Shown: one piece after another, positions 25,901 through 37,428 of the stretch
Layout of the letters: every line of letters starts with the position of its first letter
Position numbering within the stretch: the first letter of the stretch is position 1
Source of the DNA: Euryodendron excelsum
Taxonomy: Eukaryota > Streptophyta > Magnoliopsida > Ericales > Pentaphylacaceae
Reading direction: 5' to 3'
Length of the DNA: 64,000 nt
Assembly (NCBI GenBank): GCA_033060915.1
Contig: CM065394.1
Coordinates: 38,388,501-38,452,500, forward strand
Notes under the pieces: generated by a model
The model's database searches: none
The model's input: only the letters and a program-made list of their open reading frames with translations
Told to the model about the DNA's origin: nothing
Translations under genes and position numbers: made by a program

Positions 25901-26754
25901 CAGTCCCACAACTGGCAGTGTTACAACTACTGTTGCCGAGAAGCAACGACTAGCAAAGTCTAGTCTTGCTTTTAACTGTAAGAAGTAAGTCTCTTAGCGC
26001 ACGTAGTATTCGGTGTCTTTCTTACCTGTTTTACAGAATCCTCATTTTTTCCATATGCATCGTAGTTGATTTTATACTGATTTTTCAAATAATGAATATT
26101 CTGACGCATTTTTGAGGTGTCATTGCTAGTATCTGTCTTTGTTTCTATCTCTTTGTAGGCCTTTTTGAATTTTATGTTACTGGTCTCTGTCTTAACGTAC
26201 ACATTACTCTGCTTATAAGTCTGATGGTCAGATTGGGGCTCATGTTACTGCGATAGCTGACTTTTTGTGGTTTGAGCTGTCCATTATGAGCACCAGGACT
26301 TAGCAGACTGTCAGAACAAGTTGGCCAGCGGTTTTTCTGATTGATGGAATGGACATGAAAGCCCCCAACATCCATATTGTGCTTTGTGTTTTATCTTTAC
26401 AATCCCAATTACATTTGTGGTGGTTGCTTTACAATACATGCTTATTGATTCTGACATTTTTCATCAAATAGCCCAACATTCAGGAAAATGTTCCCCGAGT
26501 ATGTTGAGAAGTATGAACAGCAGCAGCTTGCTGATCAGCCTGTTCCGGAGCAATTGTCCCCGGTGCCTACTCAGCGAGAAAATTCCAGACCTTTGTTGGA
26601 GAAAATTGGTGATGCTACACAAGAGGACCTGAATAAGGTAGAAGTCCGAAGGGATCTGAAAAACCACAGGAGACAATCTTTCCCAACCTGGATGTTGTTG
26701 TTACTGGTTTCCGTCTTTGGTATTGTAATGGCACTGCCACTACTTCAACTTTGA
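20929..26754 (+). CDS. ER tail-anchored ubiquitin-conjugating enzyme E2 (UBC33/UBC34, UBE2J type)
   Basis: Nine coding exons: 20929-20985, 22699-22753, 23680-23718, 23856-23919, 24053-24114, 24202-24241, 24336-24363, 25893-25984, 26472-26754. All junctions are GT-AG and in phase, giving 239 residues, close to Arabidopsis UBC33/34. The UBC fold spans about 1-150 (MAEKACVKRLQKEYRALCK start, ARPSPNDILEWHYVLEGSEG, KFPPEYPF). Catalytic Cys87 lies in ICLSMSD. As in the UBE2J group, TPNGRF (75-80) replaces the classical HPN motif, and FHPESWNPMW follows. Residues about 150-215 are a variable linker, and 216-239 form a C-terminal membrane anchor ending LPLLQL. Such E2s sit on the cytosolic face of the ER and serve ER-associated degradation. 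Intron 7 (1,529 bp) holds an internal tandem duplication and a trinucleotide repeat. The 3'UTR probably ends near 27000. Confidence 0.95.
22866..22910. repeat. CT microsatellite in UBC intron 2
   Basis: An almost pure CT dinucleotide run interrupted once by GT. It lies in intron 2 of the E2 gene. Confidence 0.9.
24558..25220. repeat. Tandem duplication inside UBC intron 7
   Basis: Two collinear copies, about 24558-24840 and 24951-25220, sit roughly 380-390 bp apart. Shared blocks include GGGATTAGTTAATTGG, ACATGACTTGATAAGGCC, CTATTTTTTGGTTGGGCT, AGATCATATGGCTTTCCATT and CCCTCAATTTCAT. They differ by substitutions and small indels, so the duplication is not very recent. No transposon signature was seen. 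Confidence 0.8.
25596..25654. repeat. AAT/AAC trinucleotide microsatellite
   Basis: Compound trinucleotide repeat in UBC intron 7: AAT units, then AAC units, then AAT units again. Confidence 0.9.
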
Positions 26755-27612
26755 TATTGAGACCAAAAGGGGGGAAAACCTTATTAGGGTTTTAGTGGAC
26801 ATACAGGCCTCTGCAATCCGACGGACTCCTGTGAATTGCGTAATGTCTTTAGGCTTTTCATGTGTATCTGACAGAACTTTGCATAGGGTGGTGCAAATGG
26901 AGGAGAGGATCAATTGGACTCTTGGCTGATGTGGTTCTCTTTCTATTGTACCGTTGGCATTTGGTTTGTCAACCTTTGACCGTTACATACTTATGATGTG
27001 ATCTTAATCGATTTTGAGTTTCTGTTTGGTACCAGAGTTCGCCTTTTTTTTTTTTTGATATTGGTACCATAGTTTGTTTGTTTGTTTGTTTTTTATACCT
27101 GTTTTTACACCGCATTTTGAAGAACACGATAAATGCAGTTTTGTTTGACTTGAGCATTAATTGCATGGTGCTTCTTGCTTGACCATTATGTGGTAGGGGA
27201 TGATATAAGGCTCTAAAAGTTGAAAGTATAGATGTTCTTCAATTAATGAAGATTTTCATTGAGCTATGGATTTTGTTTATTTTCTTGGGAGTCAATTCCA
27301 ACTTTGCTTGTTTTGGCCTTTTAAATAGATCATTTGATTGGCAGGATTATATGCAGTTACGAACAGACGGTCATTTTGTTTGCTATGTGATTGTCCAAAT
27401 TTTCCCAAATGAATTGATTACAAAGTACTATCATGGCTGGTTAAACTAGGGGATGGAGGTAATTATATGGTGGTTCTAGACATTGAAAAGCTTAATAGAT
27501 CTGTCCAATTGACTATGAAAATAAGAGACCTACCTAAAATAAATCAATAAACAACTAAAACGGAAATACCCAAATCTCAATGCGAAACTACCACGAAAAA
27601 ATAATCGTAAGG
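26755..27612. other. UBC 3'UTR and intergenic DNA
   Basis: The first about 250-300 bp is likely the UBC 3'UTR. The remainder is AT-rich with no supported gene. Confidence 0.5.
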
Positions 27613-27613
27613 T

Positions 27614-28908
27614 ATAAGCCTTTTATAGTGTTCATTTTTCCTGTTTTGTTTGATCTATTTGTTTAACCATTTCGTAACGGGCAAGCTTGGAACGAGTTTG
27701 TAAGCTTATTGATTAAGTTGATATGTCTTTTTCTTATGATGAAAGTGCAGTTGTTGGGTTGTCAATGTATTGAATATGTGCTTACATTTGGGCATATGTT
27801 CATTTTTTTGAATGTGTCTTAACTTCACATTCAAGGCACCAAACGAAAGTGAGAGCTTTCCAACGACCCATATGGTTTTTATAAACCTCCATAACAGTTT
27901 CATAGGAATCAATTGGGTGGCTGGCCTGGCCTGGCCATCTCCTCTTCAACACAAACGAGAAGCTAAACTAGAATAAAGAGGGGAAAAAAAAAAGAATGAA
28001 TCCATGGAGATAAAATATTGGAAGATCTGATTTCATGCTACTGCTCTGCTTCATCTTCCCCATTGATTTTCAGCCTTTTCAGGGCAATAATGGATTTCAA
28101 AGCGTCAAATGTGAGGAGATGAAATTCTTCTCATATTTTTCCCCCTCTTTTCCTTTCCTATTATACCTTTCATTATCTAGATATATGATTGTTTTGATTC
28201 ATGAAGATGTGTATTTGTGTTATGCAGACAAGGATGAAGAAGTCTCCAACATACCTCAGATATAAGCCTTTTATAGTGTTCTTTTTCCTGTTTTGTTTGG
28301 TCTATTTTTTTTAACCATTTCGTAACGGGCAAGCTTGGATCGAGTTTGGAAGCTTATTAAGTTGATATGTCTTTTTCTTATGATGAAAGTGCAGTTGTTG
28401 GGTTGTCAATGTATTGAATATGTGCTTACATTTGGGCATATGTTCATTTTTTTGAATGTGTCTTAACTTCACATTCAAGGCACCAAACGAAAGTGAGAGC
28501 TTTCCAACGACCCATATGGTTTTTATAAACCTCCATAACAGTTTCATAGGAATCAATTGGGTGGCTGGCCTGGCCCGGCCATCTCCTCTTCAACACAAAC
28601 GGGAAGCTAAACTAGAATAAAGAGGGGAAAAAAAAGAAGAATGAATCCATGGAGATAAAATTGGAAGATCTGATTTTCATGCTACTGCTCTGCTTCATCT
28701 TCCCCATTGATTTTCAGCCTTTTCAGGGCAATAATGGATTTCAAAGCGTCAAATGTGAGGAGATGAAATTCTTCTCATATTTTCCCCCTTCTTTTCCTTT
28801 CCTATTACATCTTTCATTATCTAGATATATGATTGTTTTGATTCATGAAGACGTGTATTTGTGTTATGCAGATAAGGATGAAGAAGTCTCCAACATACCC
28901 CAGATATG
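27614..28908 (+). repeat. Recent 648-bp tandem duplication (promoter and first exons of the next gene)
   Basis: The unit starting ATAAGCCTTTTATAGTG at 27614 is repeated from 28262 with very few differences. It covers the apparent promoter, 5'UTR exon, 5'UTR intron and the first about 30 nt of the coding exon of the gene at 28878. The left copy ends at CAGATAT and joins directly into the second copy; the native sequence reads CAGATATGAGG. The shared TAT(A) at the junction suggests a microhomology-mediated event. The left copy keeps an ATGAAGAAGTCTCCAACATA start but then runs into non-coding sequence. Confidence 0.92.
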
Positions 28909-29514
28909 AGGCTGCTGATTATGGTTTCGATCCCCAGATGGATTTTTCGCGGGTACGCAAACTCTACATGAACAAAATTGGCTGTCTGAAACTAGCATGA
29001 AAGTGCTTTTTTTCCTTCATTATTAACACTAGTACAGGATCACAATGTATATAGAAGTAATTTCATTAAAATTTATGGTTTGCGTTTTGATCAGTTCTTG
29101 GAAGAAGCAATCAAGTACGCAGGCGAAGAGCATTTTGAGGTTGCACCACAAAATAAAGAAGCCGGTAAGAAACTATCAGAAGAAGTGAAAAAGAACAGGA
29201 AATCATGGAAAAGTTCCCTCTTTTCATGGTGGAAAGCTAACAAAAAGAGCAATTCCAGCATGGAACCTCCAACTAGTTCTCACCGATCAAAGCCAAGACG
29301 CGGTCATGTTTCTACCTCTAGTCTGATGCACTGGAGAGGCGGTGGCAGTGGAGGTGGAGGTGGCTGTATGCCCTGCCGCCCAACTTCCGCTATCCTCACG
29401 AGTGTTTTCCACCCAACAAAGAGAGTGGAGAACGAGATACCTTATATATGCCTTGACAACCTTACTGGCCCTCATGGTGTTCGATCCTATGGGCCTGTTT
29501 ACTTGGTAACATAG
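28878..29514 (+). CDS. Plant-specific uncharacterised protein, two coding exons
   Basis: Exons 28878-28952 and 29095-29514 give 164 residues. The protein begins MKKSPTYPRYEAADYGFDPQ, followed by MDFSRFLEEA. It continues with a Lys/Ser-rich stretch including SWKSSLFSWWKA (about 62-73), a basic region, a glycine run, and a conserved-looking C-terminus containing EIPYICLDNL and ending YGPVYLVT. I recognise this as a family of short, uncharacterised plant proteins, but I know of no established function. No signal peptide, membrane segment or catalytic motif is seen. The start is the first ATG after a good acceptor (TTATGCAG|ATAAGG). An upstream 5'UTR exon, with a donor near AAAT|GTGAGG at about 28754, lies inside the duplicated unit, so the gene has two near-identical upstream regions. 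Confidence 0.8.
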
Positions 29515-30004
29515 TGAATCAACATCAGAAAATTGTTTTACAGAAAGTTTGCAAATGGAAATTCTGTTTCTATCTTCACTATTATCTTGGTTAAATGCAG
29601 AATTACAAAGAATGTTTGGGTGACAAGAAAGTGTTTAAGTCGATAATTTTAGAATGTGTCAACGCTGTAGACTTGTTGAAGTTATCTTCACCATACAAAC
29701 AGAATTAAATCAACAATTCTCTTACAGAAACAAATCAAATTCAGCCAACCAATCTTAACAAAGAAAAAGAAGATGCAGAACTTCACCTAATACATCTTCT
29801 GTAGGAGGAAGATGGATTGTTTCCAACCCTCTCAAACAGAGAAGCCTGCTATATCTATGTGTCGATTTGTACAGTTGCTACAGTATATACTGGTTTCAAG
29901 ATCGGAGAAACAAGAAGAACTGGCTCTACGACATTCTTCTGACAAATCAAATAACATTGCAAATCAAAAAAATTGGAGGTCTAATTCTTCTCCAGGTTTA
30001 ATCT

Positions 30005-30865
30005 TTAATGGCCTTCAACTGACGCTAGTTCTGAATCCACATTGGGACTACGAGGACTCACCCGCCTATCCCTGCTCAAAAGCCTCTTCAATGACCTGAG
30101 CCGCGTGGTCGCCGGCGACTTTGGTTCTTCGTCTTCAGCAACCAGCCTGGGTATATCAATTACCAGCATCCCATCTGGCCTGTTAATCGTCGACGATGAC
30201 GAAGATGAAGATGAAGAACAAGGGGGTTGAGAAGAAGCAGGAGCTTGGCGATCTTCTTCTAAAGAGGAGCCCAGAGAGCTAACCCGAGTCTGGTTCCCCC
30301 AAAACAATACATTTGTTGGGAAATTCGGGAATTCCGTAGAAACAGCTGAATTCTCAGCTCTGGGTAGCTCCAATTCGGGAGTAGCCGACGATTGGGTCGA
30401 AACTGGGTTTCGACAAAGAGGGCAAGTGGAATGGGATTGGAACCACATATCAATGCAACCGAGATGAAACCCATGGTTACATTTGGGTAGGAGCCGAGCT
30501 TTTTCACCGTCGGCGAGGTCGGAGAGGCAAACGGCGCATTCCAATCCGTCTTTGAAGTCTTCGGGGTTGAACATCACTACGGGTAGGGACTTAAGGACCG
30601 ATGGATCGAGACCACGGCGGAGGCCGCTGGCAGCGGCTGATTCTACGTGGCCGGGGGCGAAGTCGAAGCGGCGGCGGCGCTGAGTGGTGAGTGTGGTTAC
30701 GGAATCTTCTCGGCGGTACCAAAACCATTTGGCGTAGAGGTGGAGAAAGAGGACGAAGACCACCACCAAGAAGAGGACTATTATGGCCACTATCATGATC
30801 TTTCCTGTTAGCGCAACCGCAGTCGAGTCCTTCAATTTCCCATTCCACTCAGTCGAGTCTCCCAT
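30005..30865 (-). CDS. ATL-family RING-H2 E3 ubiquitin ligase (ATL2/3/60-like)
   Basis: An intronless gene of 286 residues, as is usual for ATLs. Order: a short N-terminus; one membrane segment at about 21-44; a basic region; the ATL-specific GLD box (GLDPSVLKSLPVV, 85-97); and a RING-H2 domain with ligands C110, C113, C129, H131, H134, C137, C148 and C151, including the ATL-type Pro-Leu before the seventh/eighth ligands and W141. The tail is Ser-rich and polar. ATL proteins are membrane E3 ligases that accept ubiquitin from E2 enzymes, often in stress and defence signalling. Closeness to ATL60 is judged from the N-terminus (STAVALTGKIM) and from synteny. A long CT run (GA on the plus strand) lies in the 5'UTR or core promoter. 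The gene is tail-to-tail with the one at 28878-29514. Confidence 0.93.
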   Translation of the reverse strand: MGDSTEWNGKLKDSTAVALTGKIMIVAIIVLFLVVVFVLFLHLYAKWFWYRREDSVTTLTTQRRRRFDFAPGHVESAAASGLRRGLDPSVLKSLPVVMFNPEDFKDGLECAVCLSDLADGEKARLLPKCNHGFHLGCIDMWFQSHSTCPLCRNPVSTQSSATPELELPRAENSAVSTEFPNFPTNVLFWGNQTRVSSLGSSLEEDRQAPASSQPPCSSSSSSSSSTINRPDGMLVIDIPRLVAEDEEPKSPATTRLRSLKRLLSRDRRVSPRSPNVDSELASVEGH

Positions 30866-30993
30866 TTTCGAGACGAATCACACAAATTTAGCGGAAACAG
30901 AGGTAGCCGAGAGACTTTCCAAGAAATCTTGAGGTTCCAAGCAATACCCAGTTCGAATATCTCAATGCAATCTTGTAAGGTTGCAGAAACCAA

Positions 30994-30996
<3 letters not shown>

Positions 30997-31041
<45 letters not shown>
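30997..31041. repeat. GA microsatellite upstream of the ATL gene
   Basis: A GA run of about 20 units on the plus strand, ending in a G-run, lies 130-175 bp upstream of the ATL start codon. Such runs in plant 5'UTRs can bind BPC/GAGA-type factors; this is motif inference only. Confidence 0.85.
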
Positions 31042-31046
<5 letters not shown>

Positions 31047-31129
31047 AATTGGATTTGCAGATAAAGAGATATCTGATCCCTTTAAAAATGTTGAGACTTG
31101 AAGAGAGAGTTTTGGACTGAGAGAAAGTT

Positions 31130-34100
31130 CTACGTTAGAACACCCACAGGGGCGGCGTTTTGAATGGGGAAGACGGAGAAGAGTTCAAGCCGTAGACTCC
31201 ACTCCAGTCTCCGTGGCTGCCCCTTTGACTGGTCTGGTGTCTTGGCAACCATTTTGGAAGAGAATATGAAATTAGATTCAAAATTCTTCTCTTTGTTTGT
31301 TGTTGAATAAACAAAGTAGAAATGGAATTTACAAATTGGAGGGTAATGGTCATAAAAAAACGTTTTTCTGTCTCAACTAGTAAAAGAAAGCTTGATTGTT
31401 GAATTAGGATTATATCCACGTCCAAGTCTGTTAACCCTTGACAAAACCAAACAAGGGCATAAATTTGCTTCTAATCTCTTTTTATTTTTATTTTTTAGCG
31501 AATAGATTCCATTCACACACAATCAAGGAACATAATTTACCTCCTTTACCACTCACCTGACTGACTTGGAGAAATTATTTAATAGGTCCAGAAGATTACG
31601 TTAATAAAATGATAATGTATGTCTAATTAATTAAAAATAAATATATTATGTAACTTTTGTCGACTTAACTAGATAGGTAATGAATATGAATATGTTAAGA
31701 AAATTATTATTTTTATTATTTTAAAAATTAAGTTAATTAATCTAAAAATCAAGTCAATCAATCTAAAATAGAAATATATATTTATTTTTAATTAGTTAGG
31801 CACACTATGTTATCATGTTAACATAGTATTTCGAACCTACTGAATAATTTCTCATTGACTTGAGGTAAACTTTTGCTGGATTGAAATTGGTGTATGCAAC
31901 CAATTGAGTTAGCCTAGTTGGCGAGAGCTCTTTTATCTCTATTTGAAAAGTCAAAAGTTTGACTTTTGCTAAGTGTAAGAATTGACTGCAAAATATTACA
32001 CCCTTATGAATACCTTAATTTCGGCATAGATAACATACCTTTGTTCCAACTAAAAAAAAAAATTATTCAAACTGGCCTGAATACCCTGACCATTAAACCA
32101 AAAAAAGAAAAGAAAAAAGAAAATTGGTGCATGTTACTTTGACAGAATTAGTATTACTTCGGTAATAAGGTGGACTTTTGTCACAGGTTTCAATCCAACA
32201 AAGCAAAAAAGAGAAAATTTTGGTACATAAAAGTTTAAAGTGAGAGGAGGCTACTCCAGTCCAAAGTCAGGACAAGTTGCATGCTTCTACCATAAAAACA
32301 AAGCAAATTTTGAGGAAACACATATAATGCTTTGGTATCCTTAGAAAAGTTTGACTTGCATATGTTGATATGTACGTATTTTCTAAAATCTCTATTTACG
32401 CAAGTGCGTCAACCAAAAAAAAAAAACAAAGAGACGATATTATTTGTTGTTGGTTTCCGTTAATTGAGAGTGCTGGGAGAGAAAATATTGGCCATAAATT
32501 TAAGCTTTAGTGAATTTGAATTCTAATGCCTATCAAATTGCACCGTAGCTTGTATGTCGCTCGCTAAAGAGCCATCAACATCTACCTTTAATTTTTAATT
32601 TTTTTTTTAATAAAATGGTAGGCATACAAAATTTTATACAAAAACTCACACGAAATGATGTGGTTTTAATATTTTTACGATTACAGTAATAGCTTTTTTG
32701 TTTTCTAATAAATGAATGTAAATAGGTCACATTATTCCATATAAAATTTTTGTACATATATATAAATTTTGTTTGTATAATAATACTCTTTTCTTATAAT
32801 GGAAAAGTCATGTGATTGTAGGACAGTTTCTTAATTTCAATTGGTCATGATAATGTGCTCCGGAGGTGGCTGTGGGACTTGTCAACAGGGTCAATGGTGG
32901 CTTAAGTTGTTGGTCCATCTTTCATTGCTATCAATGTCCTAGCCAATGCATTAATGTGCCTCAAAGTCATGAAGCCATGGGACCTGCAGGTACCAAATCA
33001 ACAAAAGGCTATTATATACCAATTCATGCAACAATTGACTTGCCCATGTTACCCTCCCAAGTGGTATGGCTTTTGATAGGGATGGTGACAGGTGAATTTG
33101 GATTGGGAGACCCCTACCTTATTTCCGTCTAGTCTTGGAGACGTCGCCTTGTACCCCTCTCTCCTTGCTTTCTCTATGATAGTGTTTTTTTTAAACATCA
33201 AAGGCAAAGCAAGAGACAAAATACAAAAATAAAAAACATATAATATTCATGTTGCAACAAAATATGTATATATAAAAAATACATCTATATGCATAAACAA
33301 GGTAGTTTCAAAATGGGGTGAATTATTGCACCTTGCTCTCAAACTCGATTATATCACCTCATAACTGTCCCCATGGGGACGAGTCGAGACAAATACCCAA
33401 ACTGTCATATTATTTTACATCCTAGCTTTTGGTTTGGGCCATTGGTAGAATCAAACTGACATTATCAACGTGAAAGCCTAGTGGTTGCAATGGACCCAAC
33501 ATTCCCAATTTCTCTCTTTCAAGTCGTCCTGCATAAAATTTACACTGTGCGTACTTTTTATAATTATTTTTAATTATAAAAATATTGCTAATTTTATGTA
33601 AAAAAATTTTGAAAAATAACATTTTCTTTATGTTTTTCTGCTCTTTCTTCACTGCCGTGCAGGAATATTTCAAACTAAAATTTTGCTTTGCCCACCGAAA
33701 GAAGTGTATATCTTTACCTATAATTGGGGGTATGGCCCCAGATTAAGCTCAAGGTCAAAAGACTCGTCATTCCGAAATTTCTGACGTTAGAGTTTGGACA
33801 ATATGATGAATTTGAAATGATTTTCCCAACTCATTATGATCGTCCATGCTATTGTTGTGATGATCATGGCACAAACATAAAATTACGAATAAATGCGACA
33901 TGATTAATTTATTTTAATGGAGTAACGTATTGAAGGGATTGCTCACAATAACCTCGGAATTTGCCTGGTCTTGTTGTAGTCAACAATTAATCATCATCTT
34001 ACATTATTTAATTTGAATTTGTTTTCGTTTATTAGTTAATTAATTACGCAAGCTCATAAGACGTCGGATGCTTTTTTCAATGTTTTATTTGGCAATGGTA

Positions 34101-34712
34101 TGCTTTTAAAACTACTCAACCAACATAAAAGAAAAGAAAAGGAAAAAAAAATAAGTTAAAAATATATATACACAAGAAACAAGACGATAAGTATTTGGCC
34201 GAAAATTTAAAAGATATCTATACAATTTCATTATTCAATTTTTTTTTTTTAAAAGAAAGAGAAAATAATGACTGAAAATTAACTGTGAGATTTCTTTCCT
34301 CTGTGCGTCTGCAACATCAAGTCCCGTGAGAAGAAAGAGACAAACGCAAACCAAGTAAAATGTGCATCTATTCTGAACGAAACCAGCAATTCATTAGTTG
34401 ATGTAATTTTTTGACCAAAATTTTAATTATTACCCCTACATGGCATAAGAGGACAAAACAAAAGAAGGGTAAATAAGTCCAAGCACTGTGCCGGTGCCAA
34501 ACAAAAAATTAAGGACAAAATCATCTCAGAAACAATTTAAAAGGGATAAAATCGTCCAACGAAAAAGCAAGTCGAAGCTTTAACAGTAGCGCTTACCATA
34601 CATATTATATAGTAGATATATATATATATATATATATATCAGTTGAACAAAGGAATGGAATTATTTTTTCAACAATTAACCATCAGGGAAGCTAGGAAAT
34701 AAGTGAGAATTC
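31130..34712. other. Intergenic region between the two RING-H2 genes
   Basis: No supported gene. It contains the MITE at 31569-31853 and a TA microsatellite at about 34613-34640. A GC-richer patch at 32860-33130 has an 88-codon frame without recognisable homology. The rest is AT-rich. Confidence 0.55.
31569..31853. mobile_element. Foldback MITE with a 9-bp target-site duplication
   Basis: Starts GAGAAATTATTTAATAGG and ends with the inverse CCTACTGAATAATTTCTC, with imperfect inverted arms of about 100 bp. The flanking 9-mers ACTGACTTG (31560-31568) and ATTGACTTG (31854-31862) match at 8/9. Long inverted repeats with a 9-bp duplication suggest a Mutator-like origin. The family matches the element at 8920-9202. 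Confidence 0.75.
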
Positions 34713-35174
34713 TCAGATACAGCCGACGAAAGGTCTGTCCATCCACTCACAAAGTTCTTTATAAGGAGAGAGAAAACAAGAAACGAGACCATCATAGAAG
34801 TGTTGTTGATGAGGAGAGAGAGGCGTGACTGAACTTCTACAAATAGGGCAGGTCGAGTGAGCCTGAAACCAGGCATTGATACAGCGAACGTGAAAGGCGT
34901 GGTTGCAGGGGATGAGAATCCGTTGTTTGTCGCCGGGAGAGACTCGGCAGAGGCAAATCACGCATTCAAGTTCGAGCCCACCATCTTTTTTCACTTCTTC
35001 CATGTTTGTTGATTCAACATCGTCCCAATATTGGCGGTGGAACATTGATAGAGCAAACGACCACAAGGGCTTGGCATTTAGACGGAGCAAGGAGGCAACA
35101 GGCACGGCCACAAAGACAATGGCCGCCATCATTTTGCTTGCTTCTACATTGAAATCTTCCATTTTCTCTTTCAT
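34713..35174 (-). CDS. Small RING-H2 finger protein (putative E3 ligase)
   Basis: An intronless gene of 153 residues. A hydrophobic stretch at about 16-31 may be a membrane anchor. The RING-H2 domain has ligands C71, C74, C90, H92, H95, C98, C109 and C112, with the WFQAHSTCPIC core. No GLD box is visible, so it is ATL-related or from a neighbouring RING-H2 group. The C-terminal about 40 residues have no known motif. A TATATATA element at about 35202-35211 lies only about 30 bp upstream of the first ATG, so transcription may start at or past that codon; Met5 (35162) or Met15/16 may be used. It is a different protein from the ATL at 30005-30865, not a recent duplicate. Confidence 0.85.
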   Translation of the reverse strand: MKEKMEDFNVEASKMMAAIVFVAVPVASLLRLNAKPLWSFALSMFHRQYWDDVESTNMEEVKKDGGLELECVICLCRVSPGDKQRILIPCNHAFHVRCINAWFQAHSTCPICRSSVTPLSPHQQHFYDGLVSCFLSPYKELCEWMDRPFVGCI

Positions 35175-35226
35175 AACTATAAGAAAATGTATCTCTCTCT
35201 CTATATATATTGCTGACAGTCCTCAA

Positions 35227-37428
35227 ACCAGCTGCGGCCGTAGGTTTGTAAAGGATGTAGAGAGGATTAAATTATGCTGTTTGAAGATGAAGATGAAGCT
35301 GACGCGGTGGTTTAGGATGAGATCGCTAATGTGTGCGCCTACTGTACGAATGTATATTCCAATCAAATTTGTCCTCTTATTCCTTGTTTCACTTGAAGGT
35401 GCGCTCTCAAAAACCGGGTCAAACACGTTATGGGCCTATGGCCGACAATTTTATAAGTAAACCTTGGGCGTTTTAATTGTTTTCTGCAAAGAATAATGAT
35501 CGAGTAACTGGTTTTTTTCACTATATTATCGTCACGAGTAGACCAAACATGATATATAATGCTATACATATTCTCGTTTCACACTCCGTTCTTTGAGTCA
35601 AATCTCTTTTGATCTTGGATTTGAAATGAACTCTATGGCTTCTCTTGAAATTTGAATTTTTTGTGAGAAAATAAAAATATTTTTTCTTCACATTTTTATT
35701 TTTTTATATTTTTTGCACTAAAAATTAAGGTTTCAAATCAAGCGTATGAGTTTATCCAATATCGTGATAGAAGAAAAATATTATTCTGTTAGAAATTTTG
35801 TACAAAAAATATCATTGGCTAAAATAATGTGACAGTGACATTATTGTCATTAAGAGCTATCATGATGTAAAAAGAACTAAGATATTCGAGCTCAACTTAT
35901 GTTCAACTCGTTATATAAATAAACTAAATTTGAACATATTTTAAATAGTTAATTTTATAAACTCGGCTCGCTAAAATTTTATTCATTAAAAAAATTAAGC
36001 TATTAAAGCTCAACTCAATTAAAAATATTTGATATTGGCTCAAAAGTTAAGTAAGATAAAACTTAAACACATTTTAATGCTCGTTAAGGTTTCAAAATTA
36101 AACTTGAACAACACGCTACTCGGTTTAGTTTTGTTTGTTTACCACCCCTAACTGAGGAGGTAGGTGGGAGCTACGGTCCTCAAAACTTTCAAAATTCTCT
36201 ATAATACTTATAGATTTTGAGTATTTATATAAAAAAAAATATGTATATAGGTATTATACCCCCCCTTCTCAGAAATTTTTTTTTTTATAAATTTTATAGA
36301 ATTTTTACTTGATTCCTAGAAAATTTATAAAATTTTACCTTATCCCCTCAACACAAATTCTCACTCTGCCACTGTTCACTACCTTCCCTCAAGTACGATA
36401 GGCCTTCGGTTTGTAAGAAGTGGTGGGTTTAAGAAAAGTATGACAGACTTTTCTTTTTTTTAAACAGGAGCAATTTGGGATTTTCAATTCAAGACTATTG
36501 ATTTATTATAAGCTACGACTCATAGTAATTAAATCAAATAATTTAAATTGAATATCGGTACTTGTCATGAAATTTTTTTCATAATCCGTGTCATTAAAAC
36601 TTTTGATGGGGACATGACCTCACACCCCAAAATAAATTATGTGGATTAGAAGATCATCACGTGAATTTGGGCTTCAACAAATTTTATTTGATTAATGAAG
36701 TGAGACACTTGACAATTCATTAATGCACCTACGCTATGTTCGGCTTAAGAATTTAGTAAAATCATAGAAAAAAAACATAAAATTAGATTGTTAGAGTAAG
36801 TGAAGGTAAAAAAAAATATAACGAAAATAAGTAAGAATTTAAAATTTTTATTTTTTATTTTGACTAATTGGGTGCCCGAACCAACTTATTTGTATCTCAA
36901 TTAATTTTAAATTCTGTGTGGTCTTCCGAATTTTAAACCCTTCATTTTTGTGTACTTTTATCTTTTTTTAATAAATTTAAATTTCAATAGCATTAACATA
37001 AAATGTATAAAATGCTCAATAAATGCTTGATTGAATGGCTAACATTAATTGATAAAGAGACTTCATAATTTTAAAATTTGATAAAACTTTGAAAAAAAAT
37101 TTTCCCTTCCCTCTAAAGCAAAGAACTTGGGTACAAGCTATATACGTTTTTGTATATATCGTTATCCTGCGTCTGCAATATTTGGGCAAACGTGTGTGTG
37201 GCTAACGCTGCTGCGTCTCCTAAGCTTCCGCTTCGCTTGGTCTGGCCACTCTGCCTTCCCCATCTGTTTATCGTCCCCGCATCCGATCTTTTTCTTGTTT
37301 TCAGCAACTTAGATTCCCTGTTTTTTGTACGATTCAGTTGAACTGGTAAAGAAGTGTTTGTGCGCGCGCCAGCTATTGGGATTCATTATGCAAAGAAATA
37401 ACAGGAAGGACTATGGGGTTTCGACAAC
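35227..37428. other. Intergenic region, divergent promoter space
   Basis: No gene supported. The right end holds the promoter and 5'UTR of the NUMOD3 gene; a TATATA lies at about 37139-37146 and GC-richer UTR-like sequence covers 37190-37380. The rest is AT-rich with no repeat that I could define. Confidence 0.5.

Noticed and set aside
30042..30230. Plus-strand open frames across the ATL gene
   Set aside because: Antisense shadows of a well-supported RING-H2 coding region.
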